From Candidatus Kryptoniota bacterium (GTDB taxonomy: Bacteria; Bacteroidota; Ignavibacteria; Kryptoniales; Kryptoniaceae), in the NCBI GenBank assembly GCA_938074445.1, contig CALJEK010000008.1:62001-126000 (forward strand): a DNA stretch of 64,000 bases, in the 5' to 3' direction. The notes beneath the pieces are model-generated. The model was not told the origin of the DNA and did no database searches. It saw nothing but the letters and a program-made list of their open reading frames with translations. The position numbers and the translations under genes are program-made. Below, in pieces: positions 11,169 to 18,621 of this stretch. Every line of letters begins with the position of its first letter. Within the stretch, counting starts at the first letter, position 1.

Positions 11169-11441
11169 TCACGCCCGAGCTTGCGGTGCAGGAAAGTTGT
11201 TGACAAATTGTGCAAGTTTGGATTTGTAGGACGCTGCCCTGTTTCTGTGGATGATTCCTTTAGCAGCAAGTTTATCAAGTATTGAATAAACTTTTTTGAG
11301 CATAAGTTCAGCCTCTTCCTTAGTCCCGGCTGTTTTAACCTTTTTGATAAACGTTTTCATCATTGACTTATAATGCCTATTTCGCTCTCTTCTCTTTTCA
11401 GATTTTCTTAACCTTCTTTCAGCTGACTTAAGATTCGGCAT
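11169..11441 (-). CDS. rpsT: 30S ribosomal protein S20
   Basis: A 90-residue basic protein with the standard S20 layout: N-terminal MPNLKSAERRLRKSEKRRER, helical middle with TKEEAELMLKKVYSILDKLAAKG, and C-terminal HRNRAASYKSKLAQF. S20 binds 16S rRNA in the 30S body. The gene begins only 33 bp after the 3' end of the upstream tRNA-fMet on the same strand. I see no promoter between them, so the two are probably co-transcribed. Confidence 0.97.
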   Translation of the reverse strand: MPNLKSAERRLRKSEKRRERNRHYKSMMKTFIKKVKTAGTKEEAELMLKKVYSILDKLAAKGIIHRNRAASYKSKLAQFVNNFPAPQARA

Positions 11442-11474
11442 TGAACAGACTCTATTAATTTTTAAAAATTTTTG

Positions 11475-11547
<73 letters not shown>

Positions 11548-11565
11548 GTGATTTTTGCGGATATA

Positions 11566-11594
11566 AATATAATAAATCCAACCCTAAATTTCAA
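11566..11594 (-). promoter_or_regulatory. Promoter for tRNA-fMet and rpsT
   Basis: On the minus strand: TTGAAA (11594-11589), a 17-bp spacer, TATATT (11571-11566), then about 18 bp to the tRNA 5' end. Both hexamers and the spacing are identical to the promoter of tRNA-Arg at 60.2 kb, which strongly supports the call. Confidence 0.72.
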
Positions 11595-11852
11595 GTTATC
11601 TATCTATTGAGAGAATAAACCTGTTTCCAACCTTAAAGTAGATTACCAAAGCGATTCTTTAGACTTCATTGACCCAATCCATAAACCACTTTGCTTTCTT
11701 ATAAATTTTTCATACTTTTATTGGAACTAAAAGATTTATCTCAAATATCAACTTTTCTTTCCAAAACCTTTCATTTAAAAAGCGCATTCCAAAATCACTC
11801 AGATATACCAAATCTATAACTACTGGCATACTAATAAGTTCCCTGCGAAAAC
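11595..11852. other. Non-coding gap at the left edge of the accessory region
   Basis: AT-rich stretch between the tRNA-fMet promoter and the promoter of the lyase-like gene. I see no convincing ORF, repeat, hairpin or integrase remnant here. It marks the switch from minus-strand housekeeping genes to the plus-strand carbohydrate region. Confidence 0.5.
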
Positions 11853-11881
11853 TTGACCCTTACGTTTTTTTTACTTATTTT
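11853..11881 (+). promoter_or_regulatory. Promoter of the secreted lyase-like gene
   Basis: TTGACC (11853-11858), 17-bp spacer, TATTTT (11876-11881), followed 24 bp later by the ATG at 11906. The -10 hexamer and spacing match those upstream of the TonB receptor gene at 18.5 kb. Confidence 0.55.
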
Positions 11882-11905
11882 CTAAATAAAAAAGAAATTT
11901 CGCAT

Positions 11906-14233
11906 ATGAAACAAAATAAAATTATCAAACTCTGGCTTTTAATATTAACTCTTACGGTTTGCCTTCCCTTTGAATTAATGGGATTTGTTAAAAAGAGCGA
12001 ATATCTTGATTTTATCAAAAGAGCTGTTAAAAACTCATTGAGTCAATATCAAGAAAGAATCGAGGAATGGAAAAAGAGTTCAACTACGTATGTTCTTTGG
12101 GGGTTCAATCCGCCAGGTGAGCCTGTATATCTAGCAGATGCTCTCGGGTTTCTTTATCAAATCACCGGGGATAAAAGTTACGCAAAGGAAGCAATAAAAA
12201 TTCTTGATGAATATTCGGAACTTAAAAAGTTTTACCCCGCTGAATTTGCAAAATTGAGAGTTGAATATCGGGATGGCGTTCCAGCGCTACCGAATTTCTT
12301 TTTCTCTTATCTATATGTAAGGGCTTATTTAAGGATAAAAGATTTAGATTTGTTAAGCAATAAGCAAAGGGAAAAACTCTATGCGGATATTACTGAGAGC
12401 GTTAACTTCATCTCTTATTTCCCTGAATGGGGTGCTCACAATAGGGCAGTTTTGCGAGCAGTTACATATCTTATCGCCTCTATTACATTCCCTGACCATC
12501 CATCTGCTGGTGAATGGAGAAAACAAGCTGAGGTTTTAATATACGATAACCTTTCAAAATGGGAAGCTGAGGACGCAACTATGTACAACGGTATATGGCT
12601 ACACTCAATATTAATCTACATTGAAAATTCAAATAATGAGAAAATTTTAAATCACCCAACATTAAGATACTATTTCGATTACTATCTTAACTTACTTTCA
12701 CCATTTGGAACAATAGTTGATATTGGCGATGCTAACTTTAACAATGCTTTTGAAAGATTTATCGCCTGTTTTGAAAGGGCTGCATCATTTTATAAAGATG
12801 GAAGATATAAATTCGCCGCAGAAAGAATTTTTAAAAGAATGCTTATCGATAACAAATATTCAGCTGAACTAGCTTCAATTTTATCTGACGCTTATAGGTG
12901 GTGTGATGATAAAATAAAAATTGAGCAACCTTATAATCTAAGCCAAGAAGTCCTTGATGATATCATCGGCAAAAAAATTGTATTCAGAACCGGTTGGGAT
13001 TCACTGGCAACTTATATGCTTATTAACTACCGTGATGAGGGTGATGGAAATTATCTTACAAAAGAATATTTAAGAAATACTATTCCGGTTGAGGAAGAAA
13101 AAATGCATCATGGAAGTTCTGATGAAAATGCGATTATTTTTTTGATGAGTCAAGGTTCAGTTTTATTACATCACGCAGGATATAGAGATGGTATCCCAAG
13201 CGGAATGTTTGGATCTTTCAGAGCTGATTACTTCCATAATCGCCTTGTCGTAAGAAAGAATAAAAGGGAAGCAAGAAATAATCCTGTTTTGTTTTTATCT
13301 CCCCCTGAACAAATTAAAAAACAATCCTTGCTTGAATTTATAAGAAATTCTGGGAATTATAGGATTACAAGAACGATGAAAATTGATTTCCTTTCTTTTG
13401 AAGAGGTTGAGTATTCAAGAACCAGAACAATTGATGATAAAATCGGATATACTTGGGATAGAATCGTTTGCTTTTTAAAAAAAATGGGGTGGTTTGTCGT
13501 TGTTGATGCAGTTAAATTTGATCAACCTGACTATTACACACTTGCGACTTTATGGCATACTCAAAAAATTTTAAAACACGGGAAAAACTATTACGAAACA
13601 AGGATTGATTCAATCGGAAGGTATAAGGTTAACGGTAAACACAACCTCTTAATTTATTTCCCACAAGTGGAATTTGTTGAATCAGAACTGTATGCAAAGG
13701 TGGATAGTTTTGAAATTCAATGGCGTCATTTCCAAAAAGAATTTTGTATCTATCAGACAGTGTCATCTTCTTACAAGGTAGGAGATATTGAATTTTTCAT
13801 AACTTTTCTCATCCCACATGGGCAAGATGAAGATATCTTAGAACTAATAAGAAAGATTAAAGTTATGAAAACCGATAAATTCCCTCAGGGAGTTGCCTTT
13901 AAAATATCGGAATCTAACAGCGAAATTTATCTATGTTTGAAACTTGACCTTGATTTTGAAATCCTTCGTGAGAATGTTCGCCCGAGATACACATTTGAAT
14001 CCGGAAAAATTAAGTATGATGTAATTGAAACGGACGCTTACTTTTCTTATGTGAGAAAATACGATAAAGACTTATATTATGCAGCTTCAAATTTTGTAAA
14101 GTTTAACTTTGACGGTATAACTGTTGCTGAATCAAAGCCATATACTTTTACGCTTCAACTCGATGGCGGTCCGGATAGGTTCGGATATACAAAAATTAGA
14201 TTTAGGGAAGATAAAATCAAATTGATAAAATGA
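11906..14233 (+). CDS. Secreted heparinase II/III- or alginate-lyase-like enzyme
   Basis: A 775-residue protein with an N-terminal signal peptide (KLWLLILTLTVCLPFELMG). Residues roughly 30-330 look like an (alpha/alpha) toroid (repeated helix pairs, EWGAHNRAVLRAVTYLIAS, ATMYNGIWLHSILIYIENS). The C-terminal half looks like the beta-sandwich of PL15/PL17/PL21-type lyases. The central segment HHGSSDENAIIFLMSQGSV (His401, His402, Asp406, Asn408) followed by LLHHAGYRDG resembles the conserved active-site stretch of heparinase II/III-like proteins. Likely cleaves an acidic polysaccharide in the periplasm or outside. The exact PL family cannot be assigned, and a hydrolase of the same fold is possible. 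It stands 57 bp before the DapA-like operon. Confidence 0.6.
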   Translation: MKQNKIIKLWLLILTLTVCLPFELMGFVKKSEYLDFIKRAVKNSLSQYQERIEEWKKSSTTYVLWGFNPPGEPVYLADALGFLYQITGDKSYAKEAIKILDEYSELKKFYPAEFAKLRVEYRDGVPALPNFFFSYLYVRAYLRIKDLDLLSNKQREKLYADITESVNFISYFPEWGAHNRAVLRAVTYLIASITFPDHPSAGEWRKQAEVLIYDNLSKWEAEDATMYNGIWLHSILIYIENSNNEKILNHPTLRYYFDYYLNLLSPFGTIVDIGDANFNNAFERFIACFERAASFYKDGRYKFAAERIFKRMLIDNKYSAELASILSDAYRWCDDKIKIEQPYNLSQEVLDDIIGKKIVFRTGWDSLATYMLINYRDEGDGNYLTKEYLRNTIPVEEEKMHHGSSDENAIIFLMSQGSVLLHHAGYRDGIPSGMFGSFRADYFHNRLVVRKNKREARNNPVLFLSPPEQIKKQSLLEFIRNSGNYRITRTMKIDFLSFEEVEYSRTRTIDDKIGYTWDRIVCFLKKMGWFVVVDAVKFDQPDYYTLATLWHTQKILKHGKNYYETRIDSIGRYKVNGKHNLLIYFPQVEFVESELYAKVDSFEIQWRHFQKEFCIYQTVSSSYKVGDIEFFITFLIPHGQDEDILELIRKIKVMKTDKFPQGVAFKISESNSEIYLCLKLDLDFEILRENVRPRYTFESGKIKYDVIETDAYFSYVRKYDKDLYYAASNFVKFNFDGITVAESKPYTFTLQLDGGPDRFGYTKIRFREDKIKLIK

Positions 14234-14290
14234 CAAACATGAATGATAGGTTTAAATTTAGAAAAACTTTAAATAAAGTGGAGACCAATA

Positions 14291-15220
14291 ATGAAGTTAA
14301 AACTTGAAGGAATCATTCCGGCTGTGGTGACTCCGATGAAAAGTGATTTCTCAGTTGATTTTATTCAATTAAAAGATTATATAAACTGGATTAAAAGTTT
14401 TGATGGACTTGGTGGTGTTGCGGTTAATATGGACACGGGTGAAGGAATGCATTTAAGTAAAGTTGAGAAAATAAAAATTCTTGAATTATGGGTTGAAATT
14501 ATTTCTGGTAAATTCCCTGTTCTTTGTGGTTTGACCACGAGATATACCAAGGAAGCAGTTGAAGAAGCGAAGTTAATTCAAAAGATAGGTGCAGATGCAA
14601 TTGTTGTCTTTCCTATACCGGCATATGCTGGACAACCTCTTCAACCCGAGATTCCGTATAGATATCATAAAGCCATAAGCGAAGCTGTTGATATCCCACT
14701 TGTTTTGTTTCAACTTCAACAGGCTCTTTCAGGGATTCTTTATGATGAGGAAACATTGATTAAACTTGCAAAGATAAAAAATGTTGTTGCGATAAAAGAA
14801 GCTTCGTCTGATGCTCTTAAGTTTGTTCAAACACTTAACATTTTAAAAAATATTGACAAGAAGATATCTATCCTCACGGGGAATGATGATTTCATACTTG
14901 AATCGTTTATTCTTGGTGCTGACGGAGCTTTGATTGGCTTCGGAACACTCGCGGTGGCTGAACAGATTGAGATGTTCAAGGCAGTTAAACAAAAAAATTT
15001 TGACAGGGCTTTTGAAATTTATTCAAAAATAAAACCACTTGAGGAGATTATATTCTCAGCCCCTGTAAGAGATTATAGAGCAAGAACAAAGGAAGCCTTA
15101 CGAATGATTGGTGTTTTAAAAACTAACTTTGTTCGCCCACCACTTATTCCTATTTCATCTAAAGATAGAGAAAAGCTCAGAAAAGCGCTAAAAAATCTTG
15201 GTTATAAAAAATTAAAATAA
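14291..15220 (+). CDS. DapA/N-acetylneuraminate-lyase family aldolase or dehydratase
   Basis: A 309-residue class I aldolase-fold (beta/alpha)8 protein. Seen: GIIPAVVTPM at the N-terminus, the DTGEG variant of the usual TTGE carboxylate-binding loop, and the Schiff-base lysine in VVAIKEASSDA near residue 180. The tyrosine that normally donates a proton in this family (YN-P motif) is absent: the equivalent strand reads LVLFQLQQALSG. It is therefore unlikely to be a true dihydrodipicolinate synthase. A 2-keto-3-deoxy-sugar-acid or related aldolase/dehydratase is plausible but unproven. First gene of a tight operon ending at 18464; 8 bp precede the IclR gene. SD-like GGAG lies 10 bp before the ATG. 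Confidence 0.8.
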   Translation: MKLKLEGIIPAVVTPMKSDFSVDFIQLKDYINWIKSFDGLGGVAVNMDTGEGMHLSKVEKIKILELWVEIISGKFPVLCGLTTRYTKEAVEEAKLIQKIGADAIVVFPIPAYAGQPLQPEIPYRYHKAISEAVDIPLVLFQLQQALSGILYDEETLIKLAKIKNVVAIKEASSDALKFVQTLNILKNIDKKISILTGNDDFILESFILGADGALIGFGTLAVAEQIEMFKAVKQKNFDRAFEIYSKIKPLEEIIFSAPVRDYRARTKEALRMIGVLKTNFVRPPLIPISSKDREKLRKALKNLGYKKLK

Positions 15221-15228
15221 GTGACATT

Positions 15229-16035
15229 ATGAGAACAGATAAAATTAAATCTGAAAATAAATATGTTGTGCCTGCTGTTGAGAGATCTATTGAAATTTTA
15301 AATTTACTTGAAAAATCCGAAAAACCATTAAGCTTGAGCGAAATTTCAAAGGAACTCAATTATCCACGAAGTTCAACCTTTAGAATCCTTATTACACTTG
15401 AAAATTATGGATTTGTCGAAAGAAACCTTACCAATAATACCTTTACACTTGGATTGAGGTTATCTCAACTTGGGATTGCAAAGCTCAAAAAAATTAACCT
15501 TGGCTATGATTCATACAAATATATGGAAGAACTTGCAAAAAAGACCGGTGAAAGCGTTTATCTTGCAGTCCTACAAAATTATCGTGTTGTTTTGATCCAG
15601 CGTGTTGACTCTCCAAGCATGTGGTTTCTTGTAACGCAACTCGGATTAAGATCACCTGTTCACTGCACCGCAAGTGGTCAGGTCTTAATATCCGAGATGA
15701 GCGATGAGGAACTTTCAGAACTTGTTAAGAAGGTCGGTTTAAAAAGGTATACCGAAAAGACCATAACACGGCTTTCAGAACTTAAATTGAGGTTGAATAA
15801 GGTCAGAGAACAAGGTTTTTCAATTGTTGATAGAGAATATAACCCTGAACTTGTTGCGGTCGCTGCTCCAATAAGAAATGCGTGGGGGAAAATTATAGCT
15901 GCACTTTTAATAACTTTGCAATATAGAGGGAATAAAACTATATCAAAAGCCTATGAACTGACAAAAGACTTAAAAGAATATGCTGAGAAGATCTCAAAAC
16001 AGATGGGCTACATAGGAAATAATGGAGGAAATTAA
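15229..16035 (+). CDS. IclR-family transcriptional regulator
   Basis: A 268-residue regulator. The N-terminal winged helix-turn-helix covers residues 10-70 (VERSIEILNLLEKSEKPLSLSEIS then YPRSSTFRILITLENYGFV). The IclR effector-binding domain follows, with GLRSPVHCTASGQVLISEM and the closing segment GFSIVDREYNPELVAVAAPI. IclR proteins usually sense the small-molecule substrate of adjacent catabolic genes. Placement between the DapA-like and enolase-like genes suggests it controls this operon. It overlaps the next gene by 14 bp. Confidence 0.93.
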   Translation: MRTDKIKSENKYVVPAVERSIEILNLLEKSEKPLSLSEISKELNYPRSSTFRILITLENYGFVERNLTNNTFTLGLRLSQLGIAKLKKINLGYDSYKYMEELAKKTGESVYLAVLQNYRVVLIQRVDSPSMWFLVTQLGLRSPVHCTASGQVLISEMSDEELSELVKKVGLKRYTEKTITRLSELKLRLNKVREQGFSIVDREYNPELVAVAAPIRNAWGKIIAALLITLQYRGNKTISKAYELTKDLKEYAEKISKQMGYIGNNGGN

Positions 16036-17140
16036 CGAAATAAATCTTTATCACATTCGTGTTCCGATGTCCGAACCATTTAAAATTAGCAGTGGTGAGA
16101 TTTCCATTAAGGATTCAATTATAATTGAACTAAAATTTAAATCTGGACTTGTTTCATATGGCGAGGCATCACCAATGGCTGGTTCATTTTATTCAAATGA
16201 AACACCAGAAAGTGTATGGGATGAACTTGTAAATTTTATTAGATTGATTAATAGAAAATTTGACTTTGACAACTTTGAAGAAAAAATCTCAAAAATTGTC
16301 ACCCACTTTTCCCAACTTGGTCTAAGTTCCTATGCTATTGCTGGAATTGAAACAGCATTGTGGGATGCTTACTCAAAAAGATCTGGTAAACCTATTTATA
16401 CTTTGCTTGGGGGAAACTATAGACAAGTTGAATCTGGACTAGCAGTTGGGATTTACGATAGCATAAATAATCTTCTAAATAATATCGAAAAATATCTTGA
16501 GTTGGGTGGATATAAAAGAATAAAAATCAAAATACAAAGGGGTTGGGATATAGAACCGATTTTAAGTGTGAGAAAAGTCTTTGGGGATATACCATTAATG
16601 GTTGATGCAAATTGTGCATACACTCGTGACGATATTGAATATCTAAAAAAGCTTGATGACTTTAATCTCATTATGATTGAGCAACCTTTATCTAAAGATG
16701 ACATTGAGGGACACGCAATTTTGCAAAGCAAAATCTCAACCCCGATTTGCTTTGATGAGAGTGCTGTTTCAATCAAGAAATTAAGGAAAGCTTTTAAAAT
16801 CAATGCTTGTAAGATTGTTAATATCAAAATTCAACGTGTCGGTGGAATACTAAACGCTAAGAAAATGCATGATTTCTGCAAAAAGAATAAAATATCGGTC
16901 TGGATTGGCACAATGCCAGAACTTGGGATTGGTTCAATTCAGGCACTTTCCCTTTGCATGCTTGATAATTGCAAATTCCCAACCGATGTTGAAGATTCAC
17001 GGCGATGGTATTTGGATGATATTATTGAACCTATAATTGAGGTAAAAAATGGCATAGTGATTTTTAAAGAGGATGTGAATGTAAACCTTAAAAAAGTTAA
17101 AAAATACATGGTCAATAAAATAAAAGTGAAATTTAATTAA
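16022..17140 (+). CDS. Enolase-superfamily enzyme (muconate-lactonizing subgroup; OSBS/racemase-like)
   Basis: A 372-residue enzyme with an N-terminal capping domain and a (beta/alpha)7beta barrel. MLE-subgroup catalytic residues are all visible: KIKIQ (K-x-K) near residue 165, metal ligands in MVDANCAY (Asp), MIEQPL (Glu) and CFDESAV (Asp), and the second-side Lys in VNIKIQRVGG. The barrel end IGTMPELGIGS parallels the conserved loop of o-succinylbenzoate synthase/N-succinylamino acid racemase, but with MPE instead of the usual MxE/ME. No menaquinone genes are nearby, so a racemase, epimerase or cycloisomerase acting on the operon's substrate is more likely than MenC. The ATG lies inside the end of the IclR gene. 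Confidence 0.82.
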   Translation: MEEINEINLYHIRVPMSEPFKISSGEISIKDSIIIELKFKSGLVSYGEASPMAGSFYSNETPESVWDELVNFIRLINRKFDFDNFEEKISKIVTHFSQLGLSSYAIAGIETALWDAYSKRSGKPIYTLLGGNYRQVESGLAVGIYDSINNLLNNIEKYLELGGYKRIKIKIQRGWDIEPILSVRKVFGDIPLMVDANCAYTRDDIEYLKKLDDFNLIMIEQPLSKDDIEGHAILQSKISTPICFDESAVSIKKLRKAFKINACKIVNIKIQRVGGILNAKKMHDFCKKNKISVWIGTMPELGIGSIQALSLCMLDNCKFPTDVEDSRRWYLDDIIEPIIEVKNGIVIFKEDVNVNLKKVKKYMVNKIKVKFN

Positions 17141-17141
17141 T

Positions 17142-18158
17142 ATGCCAACGCTTGAAATTAATTTTCTCGGTTATCGGGTTAAAAGTCCAATCTTTGTTGC
17201 CTCGGGGCCGGCAAGCCATGATGTTAAGCAGATTCCAATAGCGCAGGAAGTAGGAGCTGGTGGTGTTGTTTTGAAAACTGTTGTTTCTGATAAATTTGAT
17301 TATATGAGGTATTGGCCAAGGCCAAGATACAAACTTATTGATTGGGATAAGAAGATGAATGGAAAATCACAATATTTCACTTTATATTCTTACGAGCAAG
17401 CATATAGTGGTTCAATCGAGGATTACTTTAACTTTGTCAAAATTTCCAAATCAATATCAGATATTATGATAATTGGGAGTGCATTTGCTGACGATATCAA
17501 AGATTGGGTTTATCTCGCAAAGGGAATTGAGGAAGCAGGAGCTGATGCAATTGAACTTGATATCTCATCTCCACATAAGCCAGGCACGATACAATTTGAG
17601 ACACATTTTATACAAGCAATTAAATCAGTTGTCGAAAATGTTAAGATACCTGTTCTCGTAAAGCTTGCTCCGAGTCCTGATGTTTTACATCAAGCAAAAA
17701 TGTGCAAAGAACTGGGGGCGGGCGCAGTAACACTTTGTAATAGGTTGCGCGGTCTTGAAATTGACATTGACTCTCAAAAGCCAATATTTCATGGATATTA
17801 TGGGGGTGTCGGAGGACCATGGACAAAATACTATAATTTTAAATATGTATCTGAAGTTTATAATGAAGTCGAGATAACGATAAGCGCAACAAGTGGTGTT
17901 CTAAACTGGATTGATGCCCTAAAATATATAATGCTTGGTGCAACGACTGTTCAACTGCTTTCCGCAATAATTGTAAATGGATGGGAAACGATAAGCCGAA
18001 TAAATGAAGGGCTTTTGAATTTTATGATTGAAAAGGATATAGAACATCTTGAAAAAGTAAGAGGTGTCGCTGCGAAAAATATTATTCAACCAGATCTTAT
18101 TATCAGGTGGTCAGGAGAAAAAAAGGGTGGACCCAGAAATGTTTTCGATGATTGGTAA
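17142..18158 (+). CDS. Dihydroorotate/dihydropyrimidine dehydrogenase-like flavoprotein
   Basis: A 338-residue FMN-binding (beta/alpha)8 protein of the DHOD/PreA family. Seen: SPIFVASGPASHDVKQI at the N-terminus, KTVVSDK, LDISSPHKPG in the active-site loop, VLVKLAPSP, and the FMN phosphate loop ISATSGVLN...GATTVQLLSA. The active-site position that is Cys in PreA and class 1 DHODs reads Ser here, as in class 2 DHOD. It begins 1 bp after the enolase-like gene and lies 18 bp before a two-cluster ferredoxin gene, the natural electron partner (PreA carries such a ferredoxin domain fused). The substrate is probably not a free pyrimidine given the context, but that is inference. Confidence 0.85.
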   Translation: MPTLEINFLGYRVKSPIFVASGPASHDVKQIPIAQEVGAGGVVLKTVVSDKFDYMRYWPRPRYKLIDWDKKMNGKSQYFTLYSYEQAYSGSIEDYFNFVKISKSISDIMIIGSAFADDIKDWVYLAKGIEEAGADAIELDISSPHKPGTIQFETHFIQAIKSVVENVKIPVLVKLAPSPDVLHQAKMCKELGAGAVTLCNRLRGLEIDIDSQKPIFHGYYGGVGGPWTKYYNFKYVSEVYNEVEITISATSGVLNWIDALKYIMLGATTVQLLSAIIVNGWETISRINEGLLNFMIEKDIEHLEKVRGVAAKNIIQPDLIIRWSGEKKGGPRNVFDDW

Positions 18159-18176
18159 AAAATAAAGATTTTCTAC

Positions 18177-18464
18177 ATGGCCAAATACATAGGATTAAAA
18201 CCATTTCCCCCTAATTTTCACGATAGGTTTGCACCTATTGCAAAAGTTATTGATGAAAAATGTATAGGATGTGAGAGATGTCCTAAAATTTGTTTCTTTG
18301 ACGCAATAAAAATGAAGAGTAAAATAGCTGTAATAAATCAGGATAATTGTACAGGTTGTGGATTATGTTTTGAAGCTTGTCCTGTTGAAGCAATAATATG
18401 GGTTCAGGATGAATCAACGCAAACAGGACCATTTGTTCAAAGATATATGGTCAAAAAGGGGTAA
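18177..18464 (+). CDS. 2[4Fe-4S] ferredoxin
   Basis: A 95-residue electron carrier with two complete cluster-binding motifs: [11 protein letters not shown] (C-x2-C-x2-C-x3-C) near residues 28-38 and [12 protein letters not shown] near 59-70. It corresponds to the C-terminal ferredoxin domain that is fused in PreA-type dihydropyrimidine dehydrogenase but is a separate gene here. Last gene of the operon that starts at 14291; probably carries electrons to or from the adjacent flavoprotein. Confidence 0.92.
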   Translation: MAKYIGLKPFPPNFHDRFAPIAKVIDEKCIGCERCPKICFFDAIKMKSKIAVINQDNCTGCGLCFEACPVEAIIWVQDESTQTGPFVQRYMVKKG

Positions 18465-18547
18465 TTTAGATTGATTTTCAAAAATTATGCCATAAGTTTC
18501 TTTACTTTTTTCATATGTGAAAAGGTATATTGTATTTGTAAAAACAC

Positions 18548-18576
18548 TTGACAAATATATTTGAAAGTTTTATTTT
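18548..18576 (+). promoter_or_regulatory. Promoter of the TonB receptor operon
   Basis: TTGACA (18548-18553), 17-bp spacer, TATTTT (18571-18576). It sits in the 157-bp gap after the ferredoxin gene and leaves a leader of about 38 nt before the ATG at 18622. Close match to the promoter at 11853. Confidence 0.6.
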
Positions 18577-18610
18577 ATCTGTGAATTTTTGTTTAATCTA
18601 AAAAACAACC

Positions 18611-18616
18611 AGGAGG
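18611..18616 (+). promoter_or_regulatory. Ribosome binding site fixing the TonB receptor start
   Basis: A perfect AGGAGG ends 5 bp before the ATG at 18622. It rules out the TTG 33 bp upstream, which extends the frame but lacks such a site. Confidence 0.75.
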
Positions 18617-18621
18617 TATTT

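Noticed and set aside
14291-15220. Calling the DapA-family gene dapA
   Set aside because: Catalytic Tyr motif is missing, and the operon context is not lysine biosynthesis.
16022-17140. Calling the enolase-superfamily gene menC
   Set aside because: Residues fit OSBS-like members, but there are no menaquinone genes nearby and the context is catabolic; the subgroup is known for several activities.
18589-18621. TTG start extending the TonB receptor by 11 residues
   Set aside because: The ATG at 18622 has a perfect AGGAGG and gives a proper signal peptide.
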